DNA of 64,000 bases from Dendrophyllia cribrosa (Eukaryota > Cnidaria > Anthozoa > Scleractinia > Dendrophylliidae): contig JAJLRJ010000005.1 of assembly GCA_024195265.1 (NCBI GenBank), positions 19,457,036 through 19,521,035 on the forward strand, written 5' to 3'. A program made the translations under genes and the position numbers. Position 1 is the first letter of the stretch. Each line of letters starts with the position of its first letter. Shown piece after piece: positions 28,004-38,897 of this stretch. A model generated the notes under the pieces. That model saw nothing but the letters and a program-made list of their open reading frames with translations, ran no database searches and was not told the origin of the DNA.

Positions 28004-29521
28004 AACAGGGGGCTTTCTTGTGACGCATGCGCACAAAATCTTGTTGTCAAGTGCCGTGGCTAAATTCGGGGCTAATTCCTTCATTTTCGTTTGCGGGAAA
28101 AACTTTAAATCAACACATAGTAAAAGTACAAATCATATTAGTACGTTGGGGATGAAAATACTGGCCCTTTGAGCTTGAGATTGTAATGCTGTTCAACAAT
28201 TCGAAGAGACAACTCTATGCAAGGACTTATGGATTAATGGCGGATTTGTGGTCTTCAATGGACATTGCCACGTGAACGTTCTACCCAGAATTGATATATG
28301 AACTGTCAACGTATCCGTAAAGGTAAGTTTGTTTTATTTAAGTCCCTCTTTAAGAAATCGCGCCAAGGAGTACATGCGAAATCTTTCGGTGAACTTCCTT
28401 GCTCTAATGCAAAATGCCAATTTCTCGCCGTCTTGGCAGACCATGATTTCGAAGTCCAGTCGTTGTGCCACAGAGTTTTAAATAAAAATGGCAACAACTA
28501 TCATTTTGAAATCCGTTTATCTAGCAGAGATCAATCACAAAATGGGGGAAGTTTTGTGTTTTCAGCTTTATAGTGAAACACGTTGGTTCTCGTCTTGTTG
28601 TTTGTATAGTTCAACTTCCCTCGTGGCGAATGCCATAACTTCAAATAAATCATACACGGTTTCTAGAACTCTTGTTATCTTGTAATCACTTTTTTCTTTG
28701 CAATCGGTAGCAAAATGAAGCCTCAACTCGAATTAACAAATCTACAAAAAATTATTGTTTATTGAATATTAATTAGTTGTTTATTATTCGAAAACCGCTC
28801 GTTGTGCCAGAGCAATATATATTGGAAACTAAACTACATTCAATTTGCTTTTAATACATGGTGCTACATTGGCTTGGAAAATGGGGGAAGTTGGAGATTT
28901 TTTAGATGTTTTGAGTATAAACTAACTCATTAAACTGTTCCTTAACATAACTTTTGCTATACTTGAAGTCTCTGCTTGGGAATTGCCCCTGAAATAGCTT
29001 CATTTGGGATTGTTGTCAGTTTGTATGACAAATGAACTAAATTTGAGATTGCCTCAAAAGCAAAACTCGTAATATCATGATAATATAGTTTTTTTGGATG
29101 TGCATTATATTATTTTTACTGCAATTGTAACATAAACAATAACCACCACTTTCTTAGCTGAAAATAGTTTCAGACCCTCTTGTCACTTTGGCAAGCTTAT
29201 ACACCTATTTCAGAAAAGGTTGTCGCAGCTATAGTCAAGTATACATGCCATGCACCTTTAGCGTGCTGAAAATAAAAAACACTTTAGAAATAAAATTTTG
29301 AGTAGACATTGCATTACATATTAATTTTTATTATTGTTTTGGGCTCTGACCATTTTTCATGTTGTAGAATGCCAGACATTGCCAAAGAACCAGTTATTTC
29401 ATACCTCCCATGCTCCTTTGTGGTCTAGGGGCATAGACTTAAGTACAACAACCTTTTTTAAATAGTTGTATAGCTATTTAAGAAGTCCTACACACTATGT
29501 AACTCAGTAACATAAGCAAAA
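28004..29521. other. Gene-free end of the 6-kb transposon
   Basis: Beyond the terminal repeat I see AT-rich sequence with no convincing reading frame or splice arrangement. It lies downstream of the minus-strand transposase gene and probably holds its 3' untranslated region. Confidence 0.4.
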
Positions 29522-32500
29522 TTACTCCTTAGCTCCCATTACAAATAAGTTAGCACCATCAATATCATGTCCCCAGTCACGCACACACATAAGTGATAGA
29601 TACGACACAAATTTGTCAAGGTGCTCATATTTGGCAAGTGCTACTATCCCTCCATGTTGTCCATGAGGATGACTTTCAAATAGTGCGATTGACTGTTCAG
29701 CTTTACTACAGCAGAGAAGCATTGACTTGTTTGGTGGAGCAATAAGGATTGTACAACAATCCTCAGCAATGGAGCAAATTTCATTCAGCTTGTCTGTGAG
29801 AGATGCTTTACAAAAGATCCCTATGTCCTCAACTATTTTAAGGTTATAATTGTCAGTTCTTGTTTGAAGTGCTTCCTGGACATTTAAGTTTGGTTGACTC
29901 AGTGGCATGCTCAATGTATTGTAAAGCAAATTTCCCTCTTTCATTGAGTTAGCAAATGAAGCAATAGACCTTAGGAGATTTACTGGTGTTGGGAATGGAA
30001 GAGTTCCATCTAAAAACTTCATACCACCAAGGGCTGCAATTATTGTGCAGGCATTGCTGCCTAGCTGTATACCAAATATTGAACATTGTGAAAGTTGTTG
30101 AGGCAATAAAAATTCATTGACATATCCAAAATGATTAGTTGTCTGGAGATAGAATTGCTGTTGTGGTGCAGGTACACTTGTTGGTGGTGGGGGTACACTT
30201 GTTCGTGGTGGGGGTACACTTGTTGGTGGTGGGGGTACACTTGTTGGTGGTGGGGGTACACTTGATGCTGGCAGAGGTACACCTGATGCTGGTGGGGGTA
30301 CACTTGGTGGTGACATAGTATTGTTGTTGCTTGTACAAATTCCCCCTGAACATCTGGGACATCTAATAGGTGCATTCTTCGGGTATGAATGACCCTTTCT
30401 TGTGTGATGACATTTTTTACACATGGGCTGCTTTCTTGTGCTACATGTGGTAGACTGTTGTGTTACTAGTGCTGGAGGGGCTAGTGGTTGGTGCTGAGGT
30501 AAGGGTGGTGGAGGGGGTAGTGGCAGTGCCGATAGTTTCACATTGATGGACTGCAACTGACTCTCCACATCTAAGCTACTTCTGTTTGCTGTTAAGGCAT
30601 CTAAGTCATCCAAGGCATCTAAGACTTGATCATCATTGCTTGTATCAGTATTAGTAGATGAAATGGGAGTCTCTTTTTCTTTAGGATTCAAGATGGCATC
30701 TTGAGCTGTTTGTGACAGAGACCTTGCTCTTTCTTTTAAGAATGTGTGACAAAGGGGACAAAATTGGTGATCATCTAGACAAACCTCATTAAATGAATGC
30801 GAGCAGCCCTCAAAAATGTGCCATGGCTGATCCCCACATATGTTACATCCTTGTAGATCACATCTCCTGTCTTCTTTAGGCATAGTATTTCCACAGTATC
30901 CCAATGGAAGAACTTTTGATTTAACAGCTTCATTACCAAAAACTCTTGGCAACAGTAGTTTTTTCTTTTTACCTTCATTCCATATCTTTGCCATTCCTGG
31001 ATTCTTTGAAATCTGTGTAAAAGTATCAGCCAGAATAGTAGCACATTTAGCTTTCAGACTTGTCAGGTGGTTTAGTTTGAAGTGTTGTTTATTTGCAGGT
31101 GCAAAATGTTCTTTGAAGTTCTTCTGAGAGTGTTTTGATTGAAAGGTTGCCTTGGCTTTCTTGATTATTTGCTCAGCTGTATCAAGAGGGTTGGTTTTAG
31201 CTCTTATTATGCTATGCGCATTTTCAACGGGATACTCGTCAAATATAACCAGACACGACCTCAGAAGGCTGTATAACTTAGGATGGTGCTTTCCCCCAAT
31301 AGGTGCACATAGCCAGCCAGACCAGCGGAGCTTTATCATAGTGGTGCCGTTCAAGGCAAACAAACATAGTCCAGATCCGTATTATAGCGTTAAAGTATTC
31401 TGGAAAGTTATTCATTTTAAAAGTCACAGAGTAGATAGTGAGGACAAGGGGCAAATAATTGTCTAGTAAATTTAACAGTGTCCTGTATTCAGTGTCCTTA
31501 CAGTAAGAAAACTTGTCTTTGATGCTGTCTCTGATAAAAAGCCATCCTCCATAAACAACCTCTTGCAGAAGACTTATCCGCCATGGCTTTGGGCTTTTGG
31601 CCAGCTTACTTTTTGGAAACAGTTGCTTGTAGATGTTTTCAAAAAATAATCGGTAATCATTAAAAACAGTTTCTCTGCCATTTAATGACACATGTAAGGG
31701 GCCAATACAGGGAATTATTGAAAGTATTTTTGGCTGATTTACTATACTTTGTGTTTCAGGGATGGAGGTTGAGGCTGTGGCATAGCAATGATCATGAGGA
31801 GGCTGTGGAAGTATGGAAGAACCATTTGCATGAGCTGGATTACTGAACTTGGACAAAGTCTCATACACAATTTGACGGCTATAAAATTGTGCCGGCCAAT
31901 CACCAGGCTGGGGAGTAAGGAATTCTTGAAAATAGTCTGAGAGCTTGGTACCGAGTAGTATGTCAAATGCAGCAGAAAAGTCGTCCCTGCTTTTCAGTGT
32001 TAACTGGACAAAGTCAACCAAATGGACATCATCCATTTTTCTCATGGAACTGACTGAGTCATCATTGCTATATACATGTGCTGTTACGCGGTGTCTCTCC
32101 ATTTCTGGATTTGAAAATGTGGCAGTGATCCAAGCAGGCATGACAGAGGAGTAGGTGTAGGTCAATTTGTACATAGAATTCAAACCAGAGACAGTTTGTA
32201 CAGATGATTCTATATCAATACCTTTGGGGTCATGATAGCTGCTTACTGGAGAGGAAGGTACTGCATTGATGTTTTTGAAAGCTTTGATAAGAATTGTACA
32301 CATAGATTTAGCATTGCTCAGTTGTTCTGTAAGTGGTCGTCTGATGGAGTGAATTGTAGTGTAGTCATCGATGACTAGCACCAACTGCCACCTCTGTGCA
32401 ATGGCCTCTGTCACTATTTCATTGATTTTTGTAGATGCTGTTTTTGCCATCTCATTCATTATTAATTTTGATTTACTTTTGCTACAGGAGGCTCCCATGA

Positions 32501-32831
32501 GATGCTCTGTTTGCAATCCCTCATTATTTATGTTTGACTGTTTGAGAAATATGTTATGGTCCGTTTGCATCCAGTTGCATACTTGGCTCAAACCATAGCA
32601 TAGCTTGTAAATTATAGCAACTGTTCTTTTTTTGTTGGATTCCACTTGTTGTTCAGAATGCCTTTCACTTGTCATCGCCGAAAGAATAGTACTAAAGATT
32701 GTTTTGGCTCCTGCCTTAGTGCACAACTTTTGAAATTCCTCTGGATCATATATTGGTGATTTTCCTGAACTAGTGAATTCTTGGAAGAGAGTATTTTTTA
32801 TACATTGTAACTCCTTTGAAATGTCACACCC
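29522..32831 (-). pseudogene. Putative transposase with RING and cysteine-peptidase-like domains
   Basis: The main exon starts at 32831 behind a good splice acceptor (TTTTCTTTCAG). Frame one holds LVIDDYTTIHSIRRP and IGPLHVSLNGRETVF, candidate catalytic segments. A one-base shift in a G run near 31290 moves to the second frame (from about 31363). That frame has DEYPVENAHSIIR, a RING-like finger (CNICGDQPWHIFEGCSHSF, then CPLCHTFL), a long proline-rich spacer, and a C-terminal domain with LGSNACTIIAAL and LFESHPHGQHGG resembling a papain-type or deubiquitinase core. The joined product would exceed 1,000 residues. The assignment as transposase rests on its being the only gene inside a transposon. 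Confidence 0.55.
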
Positions 32832-33114
32832 TGAAAGAAAACAACAACAGAATTAATTGGATTACCAAAATATATTCTGTCTATTTGTCTTCCCACTCTT
32901 TCTATAGGTCTTTCTTTGCCTGCCTGCCTCTTTCTGTAGATCTATCTCACTGCCCCACTTTGTCTGTCTGTCTTCCTGTCTGCCTCCTTTCTTACACCTT
33001 TATTATACGTTTGTTGTTGTATGTGGGTCGTTTTATGAAACATTGAAAATAAAATTGAGCCTTGAACCATATGTCTGTTTGGCTGATCAATGAAAAGTAC
33101 TAAAAACATTTTTG

Positions 33115-33265
33115 TGGCTCTTTCTTGGTGTTGCAAGGCACCTAGAGCACGAAGACAATCAAACAATAGACAATAACAAAGAAAATGCAGTAAAACAATA
33201 CTATTGAAAACAAAGAACTCTAGGTTGAAATGTATTAATGCACCTTGCAACACCAAGAAAGAGCC
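33115..33265. repeat. Inverted repeat (MITE-like) inside transposon intron
   Basis: Arms of about 27 bp, TGGCTCTTTCTTGGTGTTGC at 33115 and its complement ending at 33265, enclose about 95 bp. A pyrimidine-rich TCTG/TCTT low-complexity tract lies nearby at 32880-33000. Confidence 0.6.
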
Positions 33266-33349
33266 GTTTTTGTTGGTTTTCCGTTTGCCTTAGATAAATT
33301 ATTTTATATCCTACGTTTGGAAAGCTGGAGCATTTCCTCCTGTACTTCC

Positions 33350-33571
33350 TCATAAAGCCCAGGCGGAAATAAGCACTCGACCACAAGGTCCCCTTAAAAT
33401 TTCGCCGAAGCACGTCTCTTCTACCGTCCACGAGTCAAGTGATATCGCGGTGTTTTCTGCTGTCGTTTGGGTAGCTGCCGATTTTCTAGCGAGCTGGGTC
33501 GTCGTGGTTCCTACTGGTGCTTTGTCCTTTGCGCGCCTTCCCATTTTAGGGTGCCTGTATTTTCCCACTCG
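33350..33571 (-). CDS. Possible second exon of the 6-kb transposon gene
   Basis: A splice acceptor (CATTTTAG) precedes 33571 and the following codons are basic and Ser/Thr-rich (RRAKDKAPVG). It is in phase with the first exon. Its donor is not clear; frames near 33380 suggest either another small exon or decay. Confidence 0.35.
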   Translation of the reverse strand, partial: RVGKYRHPKMGRRAKDKAPVGTTTTQLARKSAATQTTAENTAISLDSWTVEETCFGEILRGPCGRVLISAWAL

Positions 33572-33655
33572 CTAAAATGAAAATTTTGAATATATTTTTT
33601 TTGCTTTAATGGTAGCACTTTGTGTTTAAATCCAACCAATCGTCATAATACCTAC

Positions 33656-33898
33656 CTGTGAAAACGAAGATTTTCTTTTGAGGGCCATTCTACAGGCACC
33701 GCAAATCCGCGCACCGTCGAGGTTAAGTAGGTTACAACTTTCAGGTGGCAATTCCGCAACATAAGAAGCGACTGGCCTGCAACTTTTACTGTTAGTGATT
33801 TTTTCGCACACTGAACACTTAACCGAATCTCTTTTACATTCAGAAACGAATATTAAAAGAACAGAGAGAATAACTAACAAGTTTAAAGAACCCGCCAT
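33656..33898 (-). CDS. First coding exon of the 6-kb transposon gene
   Basis: Eighty-one codons run from ATG 33898 to a strong donor, CACAG|GTAGGT. The peptide has a hydrophobic N-terminus (LNLLVILSVLLIFV) and a cysteine pattern CSVCEK followed by CGACR. This is a zinc-finger-like N-terminus seen ahead of such transposases; the hydrophobic start is odd for a nuclear protein, so translation may begin later. Confidence 0.45.
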
Positions 33899-34008
33899 TG
33901 CTGTGAAATGTTCTGGTAGTCTATGGGGGCCCTGTGGTGAGCCCGCGTGACAGCGATGTTTGCGCATGCTAATGCAAAAAAGCCCCCTGTTGTCATTCAC
34001 TCGGTGAA

Positions 34009-34572
34009 ATGGCATTAAAAGGTGGGGTTAAAGGATTATATAATCTTGGCCGCATTGGATTAAGTAAAGCGGTTAAATCAGATTTTGCCAAACAAAAGAT
34101 TAAACGTACTGTGAATAAATATCTTGATCAAGGATTGGACGCATTTACTAAAGACATTTCAAAGAAATTAGATCCCTTATCCGGTCGCGGAGTTGATGCC
34201 CATGCTTTGATAGGAAAACTTCCAAGACCTAAAGGTGGGTTTACCCTTCCCGGGCATAATTATACAGGACCGTATAACCCGCTTCATGAGCAATTGAGTT
34301 ATGATCCAAACACTGGGGAGATCTTAGAAATTTATCAACAGCCGACAGGTAAAACAGATGCAGTTTCTATGCAACAGGATGTTGATTATTCAGTCTGTGC
34401 AAATAAACCAGATCCACGTAAATGTAAAAATAAGGCGGACAGGAAAATGGTTGCCGCTTTGGATGAGATACCATGGAAACAAAGACAGTGGGGACATTCG
34501 TTCGCTAGAAATGTGATAAATTCGAAAGAGAAACTTGGACTCGGCGTTTCAAAAAACGGAAGCAGATTTTGA
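34009..34572 (+). CDS. PLA2-domain (parvovirus VP1-type) protein with altered active site
   Basis: The 187-residue protein has a basic helical N-terminus, then a phospholipase A2-like core. It shows the calcium-loop-like PGHNYTGPYNPL (residues 81-92) and the helix DAVSMQQDVDYSVC (117-130). In active family members the helix reads HDxxY; here the His is Gln123 before Asp124, so catalysis is probably lost. The domain helps parvovirus particles breach endosomal membranes, and Polintons often carry a relative. The stop overlaps the integrase start region (TTGA). Confidence 0.75.
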   Translation: MALKGGVKGLYNLGRIGLSKAVKSDFAKQKIKRTVNKYLDQGLDAFTKDISKKLDPLSGRGVDAHALIGKLPRPKGGFTLPGHNYTGPYNPLHEQLSYDPNTGEILEIYQQPTGKTDAVSMQQDVDYSVCANKPDPRKCKNKADRKMVAALDEIPWKQRQWGHSFARNVINSKEKLGLGVSKNGSRF

Positions 34573-35519
34573 GTAAAGGCTGGGCCCAAAATCTGGCTGA
34601 AGAGTTACACCGGCCGATCAAACGCAAATTTAAAAAGAGGAGAGTCATTGCATATGGAATAGACAAGATATGGTCGGCGGATTTAGTTGAAATGGGCAAG
34701 TTCAGCCAATGGAACAAGGGAATAAAATATCTCTTGATGGTCATTGATGTTTTCTCAAAATATGGCTGGATTCGCCCATTAAAAGACAAGAAAGGACAGT
34801 CCGTGGCTGATGCTTTTAAAGATATATTTAGCACGAAGCGACAGCCGCAAATGATATGGACGGATCGCGGAAGTGAATTTTATAATTCTCATTTCCGAAA
34901 TCTCCTGGATAAACGTGGCATTAAATTATATTCTACTGAAAACGAAGAGAAGAGTTCTATTGTTGAACGCTGGAACAAGACTGTAAAAGAGAAACTCTGG
35001 AAGATATTTTCTGCTAATAATAACACTGTTTATTACGACAAACTAGACAGGTTAGTCGATGAATATAATCACGCTTATCATTCTAGCATAATGATGAGCC
35101 CCGTTCAAGCCAGTCAAAACAAAAATGAAACAAAGGTTTTCGCTAATTTATATGGAGACTTGATTTATTCTAAACACGTATCAGCGAAATTTAAAATCGG
35201 CGATAAAGTTCGAATATCTAAATATAAACGAAAAATATTCGATAAAGGTTTTACGCCGAATTGGACAGAAGAAATTTTCATTGTCGATGAGGTTTTGAAC
35301 ACAAATCCTGTAACGTATAAATTAGTTGATCTGTTGGGAGAAAAAATAACTGGATCATTTTACGAACCCGAACTTCAAAGGACAACTCAGGATGTTTTTC
35401 GCATTGAAAAGGTTATTCGCCGTGATTACAAAAAGAAAAAAGCATTGGTGAAATGGAAAGGCTATTCTGATAAATTTAATAGTTGGATACCGTTGAGTGA
35501 TGTAACAAAGCTATCTTAG
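34569..35519 (+). CDS. rve integrase with C-terminal chromodomain, element C
   Basis: The 316-residue frame has DDE residues D38 (WSADLVEM), D99 (WTDRGSEF) and E133 (SSIVERWNK), with near-standard 33-residue spacing. An SH3-like region follows, then a chromodomain at about 277-316 (VFRIEKVIRRDYKKKKALVK, WKGY). Chromodomains can steer insertion to modified chromatin. The first codon is TTG in the place where an overlapping ATGA would be expected, so the start may have been lost; the rest is intact. Confidence 0.88.
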   Translation: MSKGWAQNLAEELHRPIKRKFKKRRVIAYGIDKIWSADLVEMGKFSQWNKGIKYLLMVIDVFSKYGWIRPLKDKKGQSVADAFKDIFSTKRQPQMIWTDRGSEFYNSHFRNLLDKRGIKLYSTENEEKSSIVERWNKTVKEKLWKIFSANNNTVYYDKLDRLVDEYNHAYHSSIMMSPVQASQNKNETKVFANLYGDLIYSKHVSAKFKIGDKVRISKYKRKIFDKGFTPNWTEEIFIVDEVLNTNPVTYKLVDLLGEKITGSFYEPELQRTTQDVFRIEKVIRRDYKKKKALVKWKGYSDKFNSWIPLSDVTKLS

Positions 35520-36821
35520 CATCTTAATTTATTTTCAGGGCATGATTAACATATGTCAGTCATGATTTTTTCTTAACCAATCAGAAATTGTATTATGCAC
35601 CTTACAGCTACATAATACATGTACAACGACGAAGAATTACCATAGTCTACTTCGAAAATACACACACTTGCTTGGGGGCATTGGCGTTTGCGCCAATTGC
35701 TGGTTACCTTTAAAAATCAGGGAAAATAAAATGACACGTTTTTGGGTCATTTTTTTTCCTTTTTTTATCAGAAGAAATAGAAAAATGCAATATCGAAAAC
35801 ATTTTACTTCTTTCATTTTAAAAAATTAAAGTAGGACACGCATTGCTCATTTTTACCGTCGACAATTTAGAGGAAATTAAACAACCGACATCATTCTTTC
35901 ACTAACAACTGAAACCAATGTTAAAGTTTTATGACATCGCTGATTATTTCGTTTTCAACGAAAGTCCAAAAAATTTCGTTTGCACTTGAGGTGACAAAAG
36001 CACTCCAGTGGGGGAGGGTGATATTTGGATCAAAGTACGTAAATCGGGGGCATTCCATCCCCTACCCACTGCGGCATGGGGAGTCTCAATCGTCAACCTC
36101 GTCCCCAGGGACATCTCCGCTTTCAAGATGCCGCCATTTTGAAAGCGAAGATGGAAAGAGTCTGGGACTGGTTTAAGAAAGAAGCGGGAAATTCATGATA
36201 GAGTGAACATGACAAACATGGTCGACTTTAGTGTTGAATATATAAAGGCTCTTGTATTAACTTTAGGAAAAACACACTCTGAGGTTAGCTCATTGCTCAT
36301 TGCTAAAAGAAGCATTTCCTGATAAAAGAGACCTTAGTTCGAGGTCAGTATGAAGGTTTTGCAATTAGAATGGCATACATTGATAAAACTATTTGTCAAA
36401 TGACGGGCTTGAACAGTGTATGAAAGACATTGTTACTTGGTTAAGCTTATGTATATTTTAAATAACTCTAGTCTACTACGTTGTTAGCATCCTTTATATG
36501 TCCATTTTCTGCTTCCTCCATCTCTGTTTAATACGTTTCTCTCTGTTATTTTTGTAATTAATCTTTGCTTTGTCCAGTCTCCAATATACGATATAGCTTA
36601 TAAACGTCCAGCATAATTTCATTTCCCTCCCTTTGGAATTATCCAGTTTCTAGTTCAATTTACACCTGTGCAAAATTCTGTTGTTTAGTACACCAGCATG
36701 GCCACCATGCAACACCCATAACTTCTTCTATAAGTTTACTTATCAGGGAAATACCGCAACCTCCCTGTTTTAACCTTCCCTCCCCCCTGGGGATAAATAT
36801 ATAAATAAGCGGGGCGGGGGA

Positions 36822-36834
36822 GGGGGGGGGGGGG
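36822..36834. repeat. G homopolymer tract
   Basis: Thirteen consecutive G preceded by other G-rich runs; a candidate G-quadruplex and a likely sequencing or assembly weak spot. Confidence 0.7.
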
Positions 36835-36940
36835 TCTTAATAAGAATGGGTACCGGTTTCAATGTGAACAGCACTTTTTCACATCGCCTTCCATCCTTGA
36901 TATCACAACGTTAATAGGCGACTTGGAAGTATTTATTAAG

Positions 36941-36971
<31 letters not shown>

Positions 36972-36975
36972 AAAA
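36941..36975. repeat. Poly-C/poly-A homopolymers
   Basis: About 21 C are followed directly by about 14 A. This is unstable sequence whose exact length should not be trusted. Confidence 0.8.
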
Positions 36976-37020
36976 TGACCCACGGACCTTGCCTAGTTCC
37001 TAGGCCTCTATATTTCGCCG

Positions 37021-37066
37021 CGGTCAATCCGTTTCGGGTCACGCGGTCAATCCGTTTCGGGTCACG
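37021..37066. repeat. 23-bp tandem duplication
   Basis: Two copies of a unit starting CGGTCAATCCGTTTCGGGTC lie head to tail. They sit inside a looser inverted repeat (TGCCTAG...CTAGGCA) spanning about 36993-37096. Confidence 0.75.
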
Positions 37067-37218
37067 TGGTGCGAGCGGCGAAGAGAGGCCTAGGCAAAAA
37101 CCGACAAAGTGAGACACTTGTCTCAATTTTTCCTGGCGCGAATTGAAAGACCGATTCGCCATGATGGACCAAAACACAGAAGTGGTATTAAAGTCTTATT
37201 AAACTCAATTTCGGCACA

Positions 37219-37319
37219 AATGTCGATACTTTTCGGTCATTCATTGTTTATAATTCATTTTCACAAGGAAAGGAATAGAGTATCCTCAAAAAAGCGGCTA
37301 TTTGACGAGGAATTTGAAG
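37219..37319 (+). CDS. Possible upstream exon of HECT gene
   Basis: An open frame ends in a good donor (GAAG|GTAAGC) and is phase 1, compatible with the next exon at 37462. The start is uncertain: either ATG 37219 or an acceptor at about 37265. The encoded peptide ends KKRLFDEEFE. Confidence 0.35.
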
Positions 37320-37461
37320 GTAAGCGTGAGTTTTATAAGGAGATCACGATCGGCCTTCTCTGTTTATAATCTACATCTTTGAATTTTGGAAACATATTAA
37401 ACTTATGTTCAGTGAAGAACCTTGATTTTCAACCGTTTTTTTTTTTTTCCTACGTCCTTAG

Positions 37462-37530
37462 AAAGCGACATAGAAAGTGTTGTCCAGCGATTTGGTGAAA
37501 TAACAACACCAACGAAGGAGAAAGACGAAG
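37462..37530 (+). CDS. Candidate 69-bp exon of HECT gene
   Basis: The exon is flanked by a pyrimidine-rich acceptor (CCTTAG) and donor (GAAG|GTAAAG). Both junctions are phase 1, as is the HECT exon at 40791. It encodes SDIESVVQRFGEI and a Lys/Glu tail. Linkage to the HECT exon is inferred from strand and phase only. Confidence 0.45.
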
Positions 37531-37939
37531 GTAAAGTTTATTATTACTAATCTGTTCATTGCACTACTAATTTAAGTGAAGGCAGGCCGTTCTTTACTTC
37601 TGTATTTAATCGTAAACCGTTTTCTAATCTCATTCTTTTATGTAGCTTGGTTCTCGGGTGAAAAAAATAAAGATAACGAAATGTTGGGCATATTCCGGTG
37701 GCAGATGTTTAATAACTTCTGTCTTTATCTGCAAGGTGCCGAATGTAAAAAGCGGGACTTAACACCGCAATCCAAGGCTAACGGGTTTTGTTTGGGACAA
37801 AATGCATAGATATAGAACCCCAAGACCATAGTCCCAGTCATACCAGGGGTAAGACACAAAACCAAAGCCCACCAGATTGACTCCATTCAGGAAATAGAAT
37901 CACATCATCAATGAACGATGGAGATCATATTCTCTGTAG

Positions 37940-38209
37940 TTGGGATTAACTTTCTAAGATTATTTTATTTATTTTATGTTTGTGTGTATGATAGTTAGTG
38001 TATATGTTATTATGTACCCTCCATATTGTATCTCCGCTGCAAACACTTAATTAACTTTATTTAATCCGGCACCCTGGACATTTTTAACTTTTTAGTTATT
38101 TCAGGGTGCTGCTGCCCTTTAATTGTAAAATTTATATTTAATTAATCCTTGCAATTTATTTATTTAAACTTCTCTGGGTACAATAAAGCTTTGTTGTTGT
38201 TGTTGTTGA
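37940..38209 (+). repeat. Probable non-LTR retrotransposon 3' end with (TTG)n tail
   Basis: A hairpin formed by GCACCCTG and CAGGGTGC, a CAATAAAG signal and a terminal (TTG)6 run at 38191-38208 resemble the 3' end of a LINE or dependent SINE. The coding part is absent. Confidence 0.4.
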
Positions 38210-38720
38210 GGAAACAGAACTTGGATAAACAATAAGACCAAAGAAATGGAGAGCTATATAATGCACGGAAGAAAAGAGGGAAAGAACGGGAAAAGCATCA
38301 ATACATCATCCCAAGGTCATAGAGAGAGCCCACAGAAAATGAAGTCTCACAAAAACAAAGCTTGACTGAATATTTTAAAAGGAACCTTTTATTACTGTTA
38401 TTTTTTCTTTTTTGCAATAGGCTACATTGAATGCCATGATCAAAGCAGAGGCCGGCAGAAGAAACAAGAGGGTCAAGGAGAATTGTCTCACCCATACATG
38501 ACATGCATTTTCAATTTATTTTGTCTAAGTGAAAATCAAAGGGCCTATAAAAATTGGGTCAACCATCCATACCTCGCCGGAAGTAATAAAAACAAAAACT
38601 CTTATTTGTAATAAAGAGCCTATTAAAACTTTGTTTTCGAGAATAATGTTTGATTTATGGATGCAGCATGGCAGCCAAGTGGGGCAGAAAAAGGAAGGGC
38701 GCGGCCAGGAGAGCTGGTCA

Positions 38721-38743
38721 GGGGGGGGGGGGGGGGGGGGGGG
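38721..38743. repeat. Poly-G tract
   Basis: Twenty-three consecutive G bounded by other G-rich sequence; a strong G-quadruplex candidate whose length is probably variable. Confidence 0.8.
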
Positions 38744-38897
38744 TTTGGGGGTTGCCCTTGCAGTCAGGTTGTGGGTGACAGATCAAGGGGCAAGGAAGGA
38801 AAAACTCAGAGTGGGCTGGGGTGGGGAGGGGGAAATTGTCGCAAATGAGCTAACAATCATTGCCAACACATTTCAACACCATTTGGTACCAACTGAC

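Larger units (their letters stand above)
28004..33991. mobile_element. 6-kb DNA transposon with 9-bp target duplication
   Basis: Ends AACAGGGGGCTTT and AAAGCCCCCTGTT are inverted repeats of about 30 bp, continuing with ATGCGCA. They are flanked by GTCATTCAC at 27995-28003 and 33992-34000. It carries a minus-strand, intron-containing gene for a large protein. The superfamily is not certain: the 9-bp duplication and large cysteine-rich product point to KDZ-like or Mutator-like groups. It inserted 9 bp upstream of the PLA2 gene start. Confidence 0.8.
22227..35519. mobile_element. Element C (Polinton-type), right portion
   Basis: Gene content and order define a Polinton: fibre-like gene and ATPase on the minus strand; then on the plus strand a proline-rich acidic protein, penton-like, pX-like, capsid, pVI-like, protease, zinc protein, PLA2 protein and integrase. 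It is unlike A and B in sequence and promoter style, its genes starting right after ATAAA or TATAAA. It is decayed and carries the 28004-33991 transposon. I could not find its right terminal repeat because the partner end lies outside the window, so 35519 is only the last coding base. Confidence 0.8.
35520..37108. other. Host/element C boundary region without genes
   Basis: AT-rich sequence with no convincing frame. It must contain the right end of element C, but its terminal repeat cannot be recognised without the left end. A short perfect stem TTGGCG/CGCCAA lies near 35690. Homopolymers of G (36822-36834) and of C then A (36941-36975) are listed separately. Confidence 0.4.
37531..38897. other. 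Intronic/intergenic host DNA
   Basis: No gene is seen apart from the retrotransposon tail (37940-38209) and the poly-G tract (38721-38743). The longer open frames here look like chance frames. Confidence 0.4.

Noticed and set aside
30061..30375. Repetitive CT-rich/proline codon array as a separate repeat protein or CRISPR-like array
   Set aside because: The units are in-frame proline-rich repeats (SVPPPPT) in the spacer of the transposon protein, without constant spacers.
35520..35960. Right terminal repeat of element C
   Set aside because: No inverted partner is available in the window (bases 1-209 show no match that I can see), so a boundary would be guesswork.
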